Below, piece after piece: positions 1-8,722 of a stretch of DNA of 57,417 nt. Position numbers and translations under genes: made by a program. Positions within the stretch are counted from its first letter, which is position 1; every line of letters starts with the position of its first letter. Location of the stretch: positions 1 to 57,417 of the forward strand of contig JAURPG010000070.1 of NCBI GenBank assembly GCA_030835405.1, written 5' to 3'. The DNA comes from Gammaproteobacteria bacterium. Lineage in GTDB: Bacteria; Pseudomonadota; Gammaproteobacteria; Eutrophobiales; Eutrophobiaceae. The notes under the pieces were generated by a model. It saw nothing but the letters and a program-made list of their open reading frames with translations, did no database searches and was not told where the DNA came from.

Positions 1-2
1 AG

Positions 3-314
3 GACAGTAAAAAATTAATCGGATATATTGAAGATATAAGCATCCGCGGGATGAATATAAAAAGCACTCATCGTCTGCCAGAAATGCAGGAAATTAACGT
101 CTGATTTGGCGCCAAAGATGAAACTGATTCAGCTAAAATTCAACTAACTGTCATCAAAGTCTGGGATGCTTTCACCGATACAATACCTCGCTTTTATAAC
201 ACTGGATTACATTTCATCAACCCCTCGGAACAGTCCCTGGACCTGATTCAGGAGTTGATATATGAACTACGGGATGATTATGTCTCCCAGTGGAAAGAAT
301 CAACTTTTGCCTAA
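3..314 (+). pseudogene. PilZ-domain protein, C-terminal fragment with in-frame stop
   Basis: The frame is open from the window edge, so the N-terminus is missing. It reads GYIEDISIRGMNIK, the typical D-x-S-x-x-G-x-x-I/V segment of a PilZ c-di-GMP receptor, then hits TGA at 102-104, and continues in the same frame as a second PilZ-like strand-rich part ending near TGLHFINPSEQSLDLIQELI, with TAA at 312-314. The GLHF-x-N/D pattern after the stop is also typical of the PilZ barrel end, so the two halves are one gene. The upstream RxxxR c-di-GMP motif would lie outside the window. The end overlaps the end of the convergent GGDEF/EAL gene by 15 bases. PilZ assignment is from pattern recognition; moderate confidence. 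Confidence 0.55.
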
Positions 315-2504
315 TATCTTATTTACCGCTAATGGAGCAGAGAGCATGAAACCCTGATAGTAATCGCAACCATAGCCTCGTAGGCAATCAAATTGCTCCT
401 GAGTTTCTATCCCTTCAGCGACGGTGGTGATTAACATAGCCCGGGATACGGCAAATATTACGTCCAATACCTTTGCATTTTCATTATTGACAGGAAATTT
501 ATTTATCAGGCTTTTATCCAGTTTTATGTATTTAATCGGAAATAATTTTATGGGTTCCAGAGACAAATGACCGGTGCCAAAATCATCAATGGCAAGTTGC
601 ACACCTAAATCACATAAACTATCCAGCATTTTCCGATTATCATGGAGATGGGCATCTAGAATATTTTCAGATAATTCAATCACCAGGTTTTCGGGTAAAA
701 ATCCAGTTGAAGACAAGGCATTACTGACAATCTCCAGGAGTCCCGGTTTGATCTGTAAAGGTGAAATATTGATAAAGATTTTATCACCTGTGTTGTCATT
801 ATCCTGCCAGGATTTTGCAGTTTTCATAGCGGTGTATAATACCCATTCTTCAATTTGGTCGATTACCCCAAGCTTCTCTGCCAAAGGCAATAGTTCCAGC
901 GGTTCCATAACGCCTGTATCTTTGGAATTCCAACGTATAAGTGATTCGTAACCAAATATATTCCTGTGTTCAGAAAAGATGGGTTGATACAAAATTTCCA
1001 GCTCATCATTGTCTATAGCTGATTTAAGATTGTCTTCAACCAGTAGATTTCGATATATTTTTTTATTATGTTCATCTGCATAATATTGGTGGCAATTTCG
1101 CCCAAGTGCCTTTGCCCTATACATGGCTGCATCAGCACAACTCACCAATGCTTTTATTTCCTTGCCATCCTTGGGAGCCAGAGCAATACCTATACTTGCT
1201 GAAATTGAATGCTGTTTATCACGTATTCGAAAGGGTGCTGCCAATGTCTTTGATATTCTATCTGCCAAGTTTTCTATATCATCTTTAGTTCGAAATGGAA
1301 AAATCAATGTGAATTCATCGCCGCCATAACGGGCAAGAAGATCATCATCCCGTATACAACTGATTAGACGTTTGCTGACTGCCTTTAACAACTCATCGCC
1401 AATTTCATGTCCTTCGTTATCATTTATAAGTTTAAATCCATCCAGATCAATAAACATTATGGCCAGGGCATTGTTTTTATTTGCATCGATTAATTTTTTG
1501 GCTGCATCCTTTTCAAATGCAAGGCGATTTGGCAAATTGGTTAGAATGTCATGATGTGCCAGATGAGATAATTTATCTTTTGATTCCTTTAAGCGGCTGA
1601 TATCTGAAAGAACAATAACAAACTGGACAGAGGAATTATCTTCTGTCGTAATTTTTCTGATGTTCATTAACAGATGAGAGCTTTGATCATTCTGGCATCG
1701 AATATCAATAGTGCCTCGCCAATGAGTTTCCTTGTCTATGATATGTTTTATTTCTTCTTTCAAAATTTTGTCGGAAATAAGTAATTCATAAAAATTCTTG
1801 TTGATAATGAATTTTTCATCAAGTCCTGTTAATTCAATAAATGCTGGATTAGTTTTAAATATCACCCCTTCGCTATCTGCAATCAAAATGCTTTCTGCCG
1901 AATTTTCATATGCGATCTTGGAATGCAAAAGTAATTCATCGGCCTTTGCTCTTTCAATAGCAAAACTCGCGAGATAACTGGCAGATTGCAGGATATATTC
2001 ATGTAGTGGGTTTGGCTTTCGCACTATCCCACTTGTCAAAGAAAATGAACCAATTATTTCTCCATTAATGTAGACAGGATATGACCAGCACGACCCGATA
2101 TGATATTTGTCTGCGAGCTCGCGTACATTTCCCCAGGCGTCATCAGTACTGACATCTTCTATAAACTGAGGTTTCCCGGTGGCAATGGCACTGCCACATG
2201 AGCCATATCCAAATTCTGGCCTGAGGTCGTTTAAATCTTTTCTAATATCTTCTGAAAAACTGGGAGATGTCATAATGTTAAGCGCTGTCTTACTTTCATT
2301 GAACACCATCACTGCAGCCATACAATCTCCAACCAGTTTCTCACTCATGAGACATAACTGCTCCAGGGATTCAGAGATGGATTTTCGTTGTGCTATAAGC
2401 TCAAGGATCGAAGTCTGAATATGAAAAACATCAGGCATCCCTTTTTCATCAGATAAATTATTGACAACTTTATTTGCAGGGGTGGCCATAGCATATTTTA
2501 ACAA
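300..2504 (-). CDS. GAF-PAS-GGDEF-EAL c-di-GMP turnover protein
   Basis: A 734-residue soluble protein that probably makes and/or degrades cyclic di-GMP. Domains in order: GAF (about 30-185), PAS (about 195-305), GGDEF (about 310-475) and EAL (about 485-730). The GGDEF active-site motif is intact at 394-398, and the product-inhibition site RxxD is present at R385-D388, exactly five residues before it. The EAL signature reads ESL at 520-522, a tolerated variant; the EAL loop DDFGTG is at 640-645, ELSEN near 610-614 and VAEGIE at 695-700, so the phosphodiesterase metal and base residues appear present. No membrane segment is seen, so sensing is probably by GAF and PAS ligands inside the cell. 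M6 is an alternative start; neither has a clear ribosome site. The convergent PilZ fragment at its 3' end suggests a c-di-GMP locus. Confidence 0.93.
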   Translation of the reverse strand: MLKYAMATPANKVVNNLSDEKGMPDVFHIQTSILELIAQRKSISESLEQLCLMSEKLVGDCMAAVMVFNESKTALNIMTSPSFSEDIRKDLNDLRPEFGYGSCGSAIATGKPQFIEDVSTDDAWGNVRELADKYHIGSCWSYPVYINGEIIGSFSLTSGIVRKPNPLHEYILQSASYLASFAIERAKADELLLHSKIAYENSAESILIADSEGVIFKTNPAFIELTGLDEKFIINKNFYELLISDKILKEEIKHIIDKETHWRGTIDIRCQNDQSSHLLMNIRKITTEDNSSVQFVIVLSDISRLKESKDKLSHLAHHDILTNLPNRLAFEKDAAKKLIDANKNNALAIMFIDLDGFKLINDNEGHEIGDELLKAVSKRLISCIRDDDLLARYGGDEFTLIFPFRTKDDIENLADRISKTLAAPFRIRDKQHSISASIGIALAPKDGKEIKALVSCADAAMYRAKALGRNCHQYYADEHNKKIYRNLLVEDNLKSAIDNDELEILYQPIFSEHRNIFGYESLIRWNSKDTGVMEPLELLPLAEKLGVIDQIEEWVLYTAMKTAKSWQDNDNTGDKIFINISPLQIKPGLLEIVSNALSSTGFLPENLVIELSENILDAHLHDNRKMLDSLCDLGVQLAIDDFGTGHLSLEPIKLFPIKYIKLDKSLINKFPVNNENAKVLDVIFAVSRAMLITTVAEGIETQEQFDCLRGYGCDYYQGFMLSAPLAVNKILGKS

Positions 2505-2562
2505 ATATCACTGCAATATGGATAGACTTCAAAAGAAAGTACTACGGGTTCTGGTTACTTGA

Positions 2563-3927
2563 TTATATGATTTTTACCAGTAAGGCGGATAAAAATCCAC
2601 CCAGTGTAGATAGCCCGACAACTGATCCCCCCATTTCATATGCCTCGGGCAACATGGTCTCAGCAATCATGGTGAGCATTGCACCAGCAGCCAGGGCCTC
2701 AATCCCTACCATAAAATAATATAATCCCCCCTCAGGACTGGGTGGAAAAATCACTGCGCCCAGTGCTGCACCCAGACCGGTGGTGAGAGTAATGGAACCC
2801 CACATGAGGTAGACCTTCCCCAGGGACAGGCCGTTGTCCCGCATGCTGACAGAGCTGGACATGGCTTCCGGCAAATTCGCAAGAAATACACCAACGATGA
2901 ATGCCAGACTAATCCCCCCAGGGCTGACCGCCAGCATGCCAATCACCAGGGATTCCGGGATGGCATCGATAAAGATACCCAGCCAGATCGCCAATGCAGC
3001 GTTCCCATGGGACCTTGCCTCCCCTTCACTTCTAATTTCTTCCGTGGTGACCGCGACCTGTTCTTTGTCCAGGGAATCCATTGTCTCCTTATGCCAATTT
3101 TCATCCACTTCCATTTCAGTCCTGACAGATAAGTCATCCATCCTGGATGCTGCCAGGGACATAATTTTGTCCCTGACCGATTTGTCTTCCTTTAGGAGCG
3201 TTTTAAAATCATCCCGGGAAATACTGTAGACCTGAACATCACCTTGCGCGATTGCGTCTGCCGTTCGCGGTCCTTCCTGAATGACCCCCAATTCCCCGAA
3301 ACAATCATATGTACCCAATGTTGCCAGCTTCTTATCTGCATTCTGTTCATGATGGATAATATCTACCTCACCATTGAGGATAAAAAACATTTCTTCTGCC
3401 GACTCCCCCTGTCGACAGATTGCCTCACCATCTTTAAATGTTTTCAGCTCTACTTCATGAATAAGATCTGCCATGAGTTCCGGCGGCAACTGGTTGAGGA
3501 TTTTTATCTGGCCAAGCCTCTCAACCAGGATCCTGGAACGTTTATATTTGACTCGCTCCAGGTAATGCCTGGCACTGGACAAACGGCGCATAAAAGCACC
3601 GTAATTATTTAATATTGCATTCAGACCGGAAAAGGTGATGCCACCGAGAATGGCTGAGAAGATCACCACATAGATGACTGTATTGCCATGGCTTTCAACA
3701 TGATGTGGGACATGACCAAACAGTTCAATGGTCAAGGCAAATAACAAGGCCCCGCCGCCAAACGCCATGCATATGGAATTTATTTTTTTACCTGGCCTGG
3801 TCCATAACCCCAACCAGGCACCAATGGGCAACGATATGGCACTAACAACGCCCCAGAAAAATGCTGTGGTTGTCACTGCAAGCCCTGCTTTCGATTTTGA
3901 CTTATTCTCATCACCAACCTGATTCAA
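2563..3927 (-). CDS. ZIP-like metal transporter with inserted cyclic-nucleotide-binding domain
   Basis: A 454-residue membrane protein. Three hydrophobic segments (about 20-42, 50-70, 82-105) are followed by a cytoplasmic stretch containing a cyclic-nucleotide-binding (cNMP) domain at about 140-250, then five segments from 308 to the end. The cNMP phosphate-binding cassette is recognisable: FGE at 210-212 and R221-T222-A223. The later segments resemble GufA/ZIP TM4 and TM5: GIFIDAIPES (about 317-326) and ANLPEA (350-355), where the usual H-N-x-P-E-G metal motifs are altered to D-A-I-P-E-S and A-N-L-P-E-A, with P-E kept. The cNMP domain sits where ZIP proteins have their variable TM3-TM4 loop. 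No DNA-binding helix is present. It is divergent from a SulP transporter that also carries a cNMP domain. Transported ion unknown; divalent metal is inferred from the fold. Confidence 0.8.
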   Translation of the reverse strand: MNQVGDENKSKSKAGLAVTTTAFFWGVVSAISLPIGAWLGLWTRPGKKINSICMAFGGGALLFALTIELFGHVPHHVESHGNTVIYVVIFSAILGGITFSGLNAILNNYGAFMRRLSSARHYLERVKYKRSRILVERLGQIKILNQLPPELMADLIHEVELKTFKDGEAICRQGESAEEMFFILNGEVDIIHHEQNADKKLATLGTYDCFGELGVIQEGPRTADAIAQGDVQVYSISRDDFKTLLKEDKSVRDKIMSLAASRMDDLSVRTEMEVDENWHKETMDSLDKEQVAVTTEEIRSEGEARSHGNAALAIWLGIFIDAIPESLVIGMLAVSPGGISLAFIVGVFLANLPEAMSSSVSMRDNGLSLGKVYLMWGSITLTTGLGAALGAVIFPPSPEGGLYYFMVGIEALAAGAMLTMIAETMLPEAYEMGGSVVGLSTLGGFLSALLVKII

Positions 3928-4006
3928 GCTAAATTATCATGAATATAACCGAATATTGCTGAATTTTATGTACTTTTCCACTATATCTAATATGTTCTAC
4001 ACGTAA

Positions 4007-4024
4007 ACATGATATTTATCATGT
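4007..4024. promoter_or_regulatory. CRP/FNR-like palindrome in divergent promoter region
   Basis: ACATGATA-TT-TATCATGT is a perfect 8-2-8 inverted repeat. Its core TGAT-N4-ATCA matches the FNR/DNR half-site spacing (TTGAT-N4-ATCAA) with one change in each arm. It lies between the divergent ZIP-like and SulP genes, 67 bases before the SulP start. Binding by a CRP/FNR-family regulator is inferred. Confidence 0.5.
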
Positions 4025-4029
4025 CATAT

Positions 4030-4045
4030 CAATGTCATAACATTG
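4030..4045. promoter_or_regulatory. Second inverted repeat in the ZIP/SulP intergenic region
   Basis: CAATGT-CATA-ACATTG is a perfect 6-4-6 inverted repeat, five bases after the FNR-like palindrome. It could be a second operator of another regulator or part of the same control region. No -35/-10 pair could be fixed with confidence. Confidence 0.35.
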
Positions 4046-4090
4046 TAGCATTTCAAACATAGACCAAAACCATATAAATACTTAAAAAAC

Positions 4091-6199
4091 ATGCCAGATA
4101 GAAAAATAATCGGACAAATACCCCATCATCTGATTAATGATTTCTGGAGAGGACTGGCATCTATGCTGGTTGCACTACCCTCGGCTATTGCCTTTGGTGT
4201 GCTGGTGTATTCGGCGATTGACCCGGGACTCGCTGGAGAAGGTGCATTAGTAGGGATGATTGGCGCTGCGGCGTTGGGGATTACGGCGCCGTTAGTAGGC
4301 AGAACACCAGCGCTGATCACGGCCCCGTGCGCACCTGCCGCTGCTATTCTGTCAGGCCTCGCCATTACCCTGGTTCAAGGCGGGATTGATATGGCCAGAA
4401 TTCCTGGTCTGTTGGCCTTAACAGCATTATTGTCTTCGGGACTACAGATAATTTATGGCCTGATCAAAGGTGGCAGATTAATCAAATATATACCCTACCC
4501 TGTGGTTAGTGGATATCTATCTGGTGTCGGACTAATTATTGCCATAGGCCAACTACCAAAATTACTGGGACTACCTGAAGACCAGGGATTAATGCAAGGG
4601 ATTTTAGAGGTGACTGATTGGCAATGGCCTGGGATTGTCGTAGGTGTTGTGACGATAATCGTCATGGTCCTGGCACCACGGATTACCAAAATAATCCCTG
4701 CTGCCATCCTTGCACTAGCGGCTGGCATCATCTCATATTTTATCCTGGGAATCTTTAATCCTGTCATGATGACATTATCAGGAAACGATTTGATTATTGG
4801 TCCCATTCAATCCAGCGCCTCATTTACCGATACAGTCAGCGGCCGTTTCAGTTCTGTCCTCCAAATTAGCATGGAGGATCTGAAAATGGTCATCTATTCT
4901 GCTATGGCCCTGTCAGTCCTGTTATCAATTGATACCCTCAAGACCTGTGTCGTCCTGGATGCTCTCACCAAGAACCGTCATAACTCAAATCGTGAATTAT
5001 TTGGCCAGGGTATAGCCAACCTGGCATCATTTGTATCAGGCGGCATGGCTGGCGCAGGTACCATGGGACCGACATTGGTCAATGTCACCAGTGGTGGACG
5101 CAAACCCGCCTCAGGGATTGCAGAAGGTATCATGGTCATTCTTGCCATCCTGGTCCTGTCTCCGTTAATTGTCTGGGTTCCCATTGCCGCCCTGGCAGGC
5201 ATCCTGTTGGTAGTAGCATTTAACATGTTTGAATGGAGCGCATTCGGCTTATTAAAACATAAAGAAACCCGGTTTGATTTTGCAGTTATTGCCGCAGTCG
5301 TCATCGTTGCCGAGACCATGGGGTTGATACAGGCTTCCGCTACTGGCATTGGATTGGCCATTTTATTATTCATTCGAGACCAGATCCGTGGTTCCGTACT
5401 TCGCCGCAAATTCACCTTGTGTGAAATTTCATCGAAGACGCACAGGCTGGAATCAGAACGTGAAATACTCAAATCAAACGGTGAAGATGCTGCTGTTATT
5501 GACCTTCAGGGCAACCTGTTTTTTGGCACCACCGACCAGTTATTCACCGAACTTGACGAGGACCTTAAAACCCGTAAATGGCTATTATTTGACTTACGCA
5601 GGGTACAATCGCTCGATTATACTGCAGCACATTTATTCACCTTGATGGAAGAACGACTTGATGAACGCGGTGGTGATTTATTGTTTTGTGGTCTGCCATC
5701 GACTTTACACAGCCGTCAGGACCTCTATAAGTATATGAAACGTGTAGGGTTGATTAGCGACTCAGGGATTGGGATCCGTATTTTTGAAACCCGGGATTCA
5801 GCCATCGAATGGATGGAAAACCAGATCCTGGAAGAACATGGCTGGTTAAATACTTCCATTGACCCAGCGCTGAACCTCGCAGATATTGAATTGCTCAGGC
5901 AGTTGGACAACGAAACCATTGATAGCCTTAATAATTGTATAAATGAAATGACGGTCAAACCCGGAGAGAAAATCTTTAGCCAGGGTGATGAAGGTGATGA
6001 GATTTTTCTTTTACGGCGTGGCGTTGTTCGTATTTTACTACCACTTAGAGGCGGCAAATATCATCATCTCGCCACCTTTAGCAGAGGTGATTATTTTGGT
6101 GAGATGGCATTTCTGGATAAAGGCACCCGGTCAGCCGATGCCATCGCAAAAACTGAATGCGAACTTTATGTATTATCACGAAAAGAATTTAATCAATAG
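4091..6199 (+). CDS. SulP anion transporter with STAS and cNMP-binding domains, early TAG
   Basis: A 702-residue SulP/SLC26-family permease, probably for sulfate, bicarbonate or another anion. The N-terminal 10-14 membrane segments occupy about 1-435 and start with the typical DFWRGLASMLVALPSAIAFG stretch. A STAS domain follows (about 440-560, with LDYTAAHLF at the usual phosphorylation loop), then a cNMP domain from about 605 with FGEMAF and TRSADAIA (R-S-A of the cassette) near 668-685. The frame stops at TAG 6197-6199 inside the last cNMP helix, but the same frame continues for 36 more codons to TAA 6308-6310 with a convincing helix (VMGVQIFARLALAVSLRLR). The intact ancestor was therefore probably 739 residues. 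Divergent from the ZIP-like transporter with a related cNMP domain. Substrate is not determinable from sequence. Confidence 0.9.
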   Translation: MPDRKIIGQIPHHLINDFWRGLASMLVALPSAIAFGVLVYSAIDPGLAGEGALVGMIGAAALGITAPLVGRTPALITAPCAPAAAILSGLAITLVQGGIDMARIPGLLALTALLSSGLQIIYGLIKGGRLIKYIPYPVVSGYLSGVGLIIAIGQLPKLLGLPEDQGLMQGILEVTDWQWPGIVVGVVTIIVMVLAPRITKIIPAAILALAAGIISYFILGIFNPVMMTLSGNDLIIGPIQSSASFTDTVSGRFSSVLQISMEDLKMVIYSAMALSVLLSIDTLKTCVVLDALTKNRHNSNRELFGQGIANLASFVSGGMAGAGTMGPTLVNVTSGGRKPASGIAEGIMVILAILVLSPLIVWVPIAALAGILLVVAFNMFEWSAFGLLKHKETRFDFAVIAAVVIVAETMGLIQASATGIGLAILLFIRDQIRGSVLRRKFTLCEISSKTHRLESEREILKSNGEDAAVIDLQGNLFFGTTDQLFTELDEDLKTRKWLLFDLRRVQSLDYTAAHLFTLMEERLDERGGDLLFCGLPSTLHSRQDLYKYMKRVGLISDSGIGIRIFETRDSAIEWMENQILEEHGWLNTSIDPALNLADIELLRQLDNETIDSLNNCINEMTVKPGEKIFSQGDEGDEIFLLRRGVVRILLPLRGGKYHHLATFSRGDYFGEMAFLDKGTRSADAIAKTECELYVLSRKEFNQ

Positions 6200-6324
6200 G
6201 TTTATCTGAATCCAGTAATGGGAGTTCAGATATTCGCACGCCTGGCACTGGCCGTTTCACTCAGGCTCAGACAGACAGATATTGAATTAAGAGGTAACGA
6301 AGACCGGTAATATCCCACTGGGAC

Positions 6325-7056
6325 CTAGTAACGAATGAGCAATGCCTCATAACCAAATAAGGCACTTAAATGATGCAAAAAGACGTGTTGTCCATTTATT
6401 GTCCACATTGAGATAAGCTGCTGTTCCGCATCAGAATAAATTTCAATTAATTGCTTTACATTCATATCTTGTTTCACCAGCGGCGAGGCAACCTCGTCAA
6501 TTAAACCCAGCCAGGTCATACTCACACCCATGATAAAAGCCGGCCATTGTCTCTGAATAGCATCCGGCCACGCCGGATCACTGGTATCACTAATGAGGGT
6601 CTGCGTCTCATCTTCAGAGGATGAACAGTAACTTGCTTCAATAACACCTTCATCAATTAGGTGTCGTGTTATTTCAGAATGAGCAACTTGAATTATAACT
6701 TTTTCCGCAATGTCTGAACCAGAATAAAATAGTAAGCTGAATTGATGCCCCCCCGGGTCGCGAGCTGCACGGCGATGAAACCGCCAACGATAAAGTGAGT
6801 CACCGTACTGATTCAGTACAGGCGCAAACACCTGGTGCGCTAGAAGCAGGTCAATCTCGAACCGGGCTTCACTATCCTTAGGCCAGTCAATCTTGAAATA
6901 ACAACGACGCCAACCTGGATTCGACATTTCTAAATCTTCAGGGGCAAAAGTCAAGGTCTGTAATTGCTGCGGTGCTAACGTCTGGCATCCGGACATCAAC
7001 AGGGCAATCATGATTGATAACATCAGCAATCGTAAATTTATTGATAATAGGCTCAT
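6325..7056 (-). CDS. Uncharacterised lipoprotein of the ECF sigma operon
   Basis: A 243-residue protein beginning with a lipoprotein signal peptide whose lipobox is LLMSGC, followed by a soluble domain rich in aromatic residues (GWRRCYFKIDWP, SLYRWRFHRR). I do not recognise a family. The start chosen is the ATG at 7056, two bases after the TAG of the anti-sigma-like gene, which gives an ideal signal peptide; a start 33 bases upstream would overlap the previous gene. It is the last gene of a leftward run after the ECF sigma factor and its probable anti-sigma factor, so envelope stress or envelope maintenance is a reasonable guess, not more. Confidence 0.7.
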   Translation of the reverse strand: MSLLSINLRLLMLSIMIALLMSGCQTLAPQQLQTLTFAPEDLEMSNPGWRRCYFKIDWPKDSEARFEIDLLLAHQVFAPVLNQYGDSLYRWRFHRRAARDPGGHQFSLLFYSGSDIAEKVIIQVAHSEITRHLIDEGVIEASYCSSSEDETQTLISDTSDPAWPDAIQRQWPAFIMGVSMTWLGLIDEVASPLVKQDMNVKQLIEIYSDAEQQLISMWTINGQHVFLHHLSALFGYEALLIRY

Positions 7057-7058
7057 TC

Positions 7059-7958
7059 CTATGGCTCTGAAGGTTCTGGCACTAAACATTGTCCCTCAGT
7101 ATAACTTAATACTTCCGGGTCACGACAGGCACTACAGGCATTTGAATAGTCAACTTGTTCAGTATTATCACAGGGCGATGTCACACATCGGATCCCTGTG
7201 TCACGCACTGCGCAAACCGGCATATAGATCTCCGCGCATTCCTCCGGTCTCGGTGTTGTACATTCGATTGCAGATTGTCGCCGCTGGGCTGTTTCAGCCC
7301 TTTGCATTACATCACTGCCATCATTCATATTGGCAGTTTGGTTTATTGATATAGAAACGGGATCATCCAGTATTTGGCTATAGGACGTGGCTGGTCGCGG
7401 ATTGGCAAAATCCATTTCCGGGGCAATAAACTGTTGCAGGGCCTCTCCACTTACTTCATCCACCGGTATTATCTCGTCCATGGTCATTCTTTCCGTGGCC
7501 ATTAATTCTGACAGTTCAGCAGATTGTGCACGTTGAGATCTGGTATCCTGTAACGATGTACTATCCAGTATCATCTCTACCTCATTAACTGAAATCTCCT
7601 GTCCAATTGATTCATTGCGCTCGAAACTATCCGCCTTTTGCCGGACGGAATTACTGTTACTTTCCTCTATCACAGGTTCGTATAACACACGTTGTGACTC
7701 ATTTGGCAGGTTAAATACTACAAGTACAGATAAGACAACCACTGCAGCAATGGAAACCGGCACATGCCATTTCGCTGAAAATATTGGCGTTACGCTTGCT
7801 GGTCCCGTACCTATTGCCTTGCGGGATGCTGCGAGTATCGCTTCATCAGCATGTACTGGCGGCATGCCCTTAGCATCCTGATGATAAGCGTTGGTCAGCC
7901 CATCCGATCCATCCAGGTAATTCTCAAGTTCAGTGTCGTGTTTGTCTTTGCCTGTCAT
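7059..7958 (-). CDS. Anti-sigma-like membrane protein with Kazal-like extracytoplasmic domain
   Basis: A 299-residue protein with a short acidic cytoplasmic N-terminus, one membrane helix (about 66-83) and a long exported region. Its ATG overlaps the stop of the ECF sigma factor as ATGA, the usual coupling of sigma and anti-sigma genes. The last 65 residues hold a cysteine cluster (C233 to C291) with PVCA, a central cysteine pair, YSNACSAC and a final Y-x-x-G-x-C, which resembles Kazal-type protease inhibitor domains. The zinc anti-sigma HxxxCxxC motif is not present, so sigma binding would be through an unclassified N-terminus. Inference: it holds the sigma factor at the membrane, and the Kazal-like part could sense or block proteases outside. 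The Kazal assignment is by cysteine pattern only. Confidence 0.7.
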   Translation of the reverse strand: MTGKDKHDTELENYLDGSDGLTNAYHQDAKGMPPVHADEAILAASRKAIGTGPASVTPIFSAKWHVPVSIAAVVVLSVLVVFNLPNESQRVLYEPVIEESNSNSVRQKADSFERNESIGQEISVNEVEMILDSTSLQDTRSQRAQSAELSELMATERMTMDEIIPVDEVSGEALQQFIAPEMDFANPRPATSYSQILDDPVSISINQTANMNDGSDVMQRAETAQRRQSAIECTTPRPEECAEIYMPVCAVRDTGIRCVTSPCDNTEQVDYSNACSACRDPEVLSYTEGQCLVPEPSEP

Positions 7959-8545
7959 GGGTTCATCACCTGCCTGAGTTTTTTGACCGCATAGCGTAAT
8001 CGGCTTTTGACGGCTTCCCTGTTTACACCGGTAAGTTTAGCAATTTCATCGAGCCCCATCCCGGCCTCTTCTTTCAATAAGAATGCCTCTCGTTGCAGAG
8101 CCGGCAATGATTCCAACGCTACAGCAAGCTGGGATATAGTTTGTTGCAGACCCGCACGGACATCAGGTTGGTCAGTGTGGGCAGCACTTAACGAATCCAC
8201 TTCACCGCTATCCACTTCAAGCGCCCGGTTTCCCTGCTGCCGATAATAATCGATGATACGATGCCGGGCGATAGTGTAAAGCCAGGTGGTAAACTTTGCC
8301 TTCACTTCATAGTGTTTATGGTTCTGTATCAACTTCATCCAGATTTCCTGAAATAACTCACTGGCCGTCTCTTCTACTCTACATTGCCTTAATACATATC
8401 GATATACCGGGCCTTTATGACGTGAGTAAAGAACTTCGAATGCGCCGGCATTACCCCGCTGATATGACAACATCAAGTCTTCATCTGTAGATTCCTGGTC
8501 CATGGACAAAGTGTATGGTGTCACTGCCTTTGTAGTCAAAGCCAT
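7955..8545 (-). CDS. ECF-family RNA polymerase sigma factor
   Basis: A 196-residue sigma-70-family factor of the extracytoplasmic-function type. Region 2 is seen as AFEVLYSRHKGPVYRYVLR and ELFQEIWMKLIQ with TWLYTIARHRIIDYYR; region 4 as LPALQREAFLLKEEAGMGLD then EIAKLTGVNREAVKSRLRYA, a helix-turn-helix. The start is placed at the ATG at 8545 because GGTGA lies four bases upstream; the frame stays open for 35 more codons upstream but without a ribosome site. Its stop overlaps the downstream anti-sigma-like gene. It follows a YfbK-like gene by 177 bases on the same strand. It probably directs transcription of this operon, using the AACC/CGTTT-type promoter before the VWA gene. Confidence 0.9.
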   Translation of the reverse strand: MALTTKAVTPYTLSMDQESTDEDLMLSYQRGNAGAFEVLYSRHKGPVYRYVLRQCRVEETASELFQEIWMKLIQNHKHYEVKAKFTTWLYTIARHRIIDYYRQQGNRALEVDSGEVDSLSAAHTDQPDVRAGLQQTISQLAVALESLPALQREAFLLKEEAGMGLDEIAKLTGVNREAVKSRLRYAVKKLRQVMNP

Positions 8546-8722
8546 GTTTTCACCGGATAACTCGTACATCAGATAACAAATCCGTATTGTCCAGTTATTA
8601 GTAGTATTTGTTGGTAATAAATGTGAAAAGTTGATAGAAAGTGTCCTCATGTATAACGTCAGTCATTATCCTAAGGCATCGCAATTCCATTTCGTTTTTC
8701 ACTTTTGACCTCTAACTTTTAA

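Noticed and set aside
7059-7958. Zinc-dependent anti-sigma (ZAS) protein
   Set aside because: The HxxxCxxC motif is absent from the cytoplasmic N-terminus; the anti-sigma role rests on gene order and topology only.
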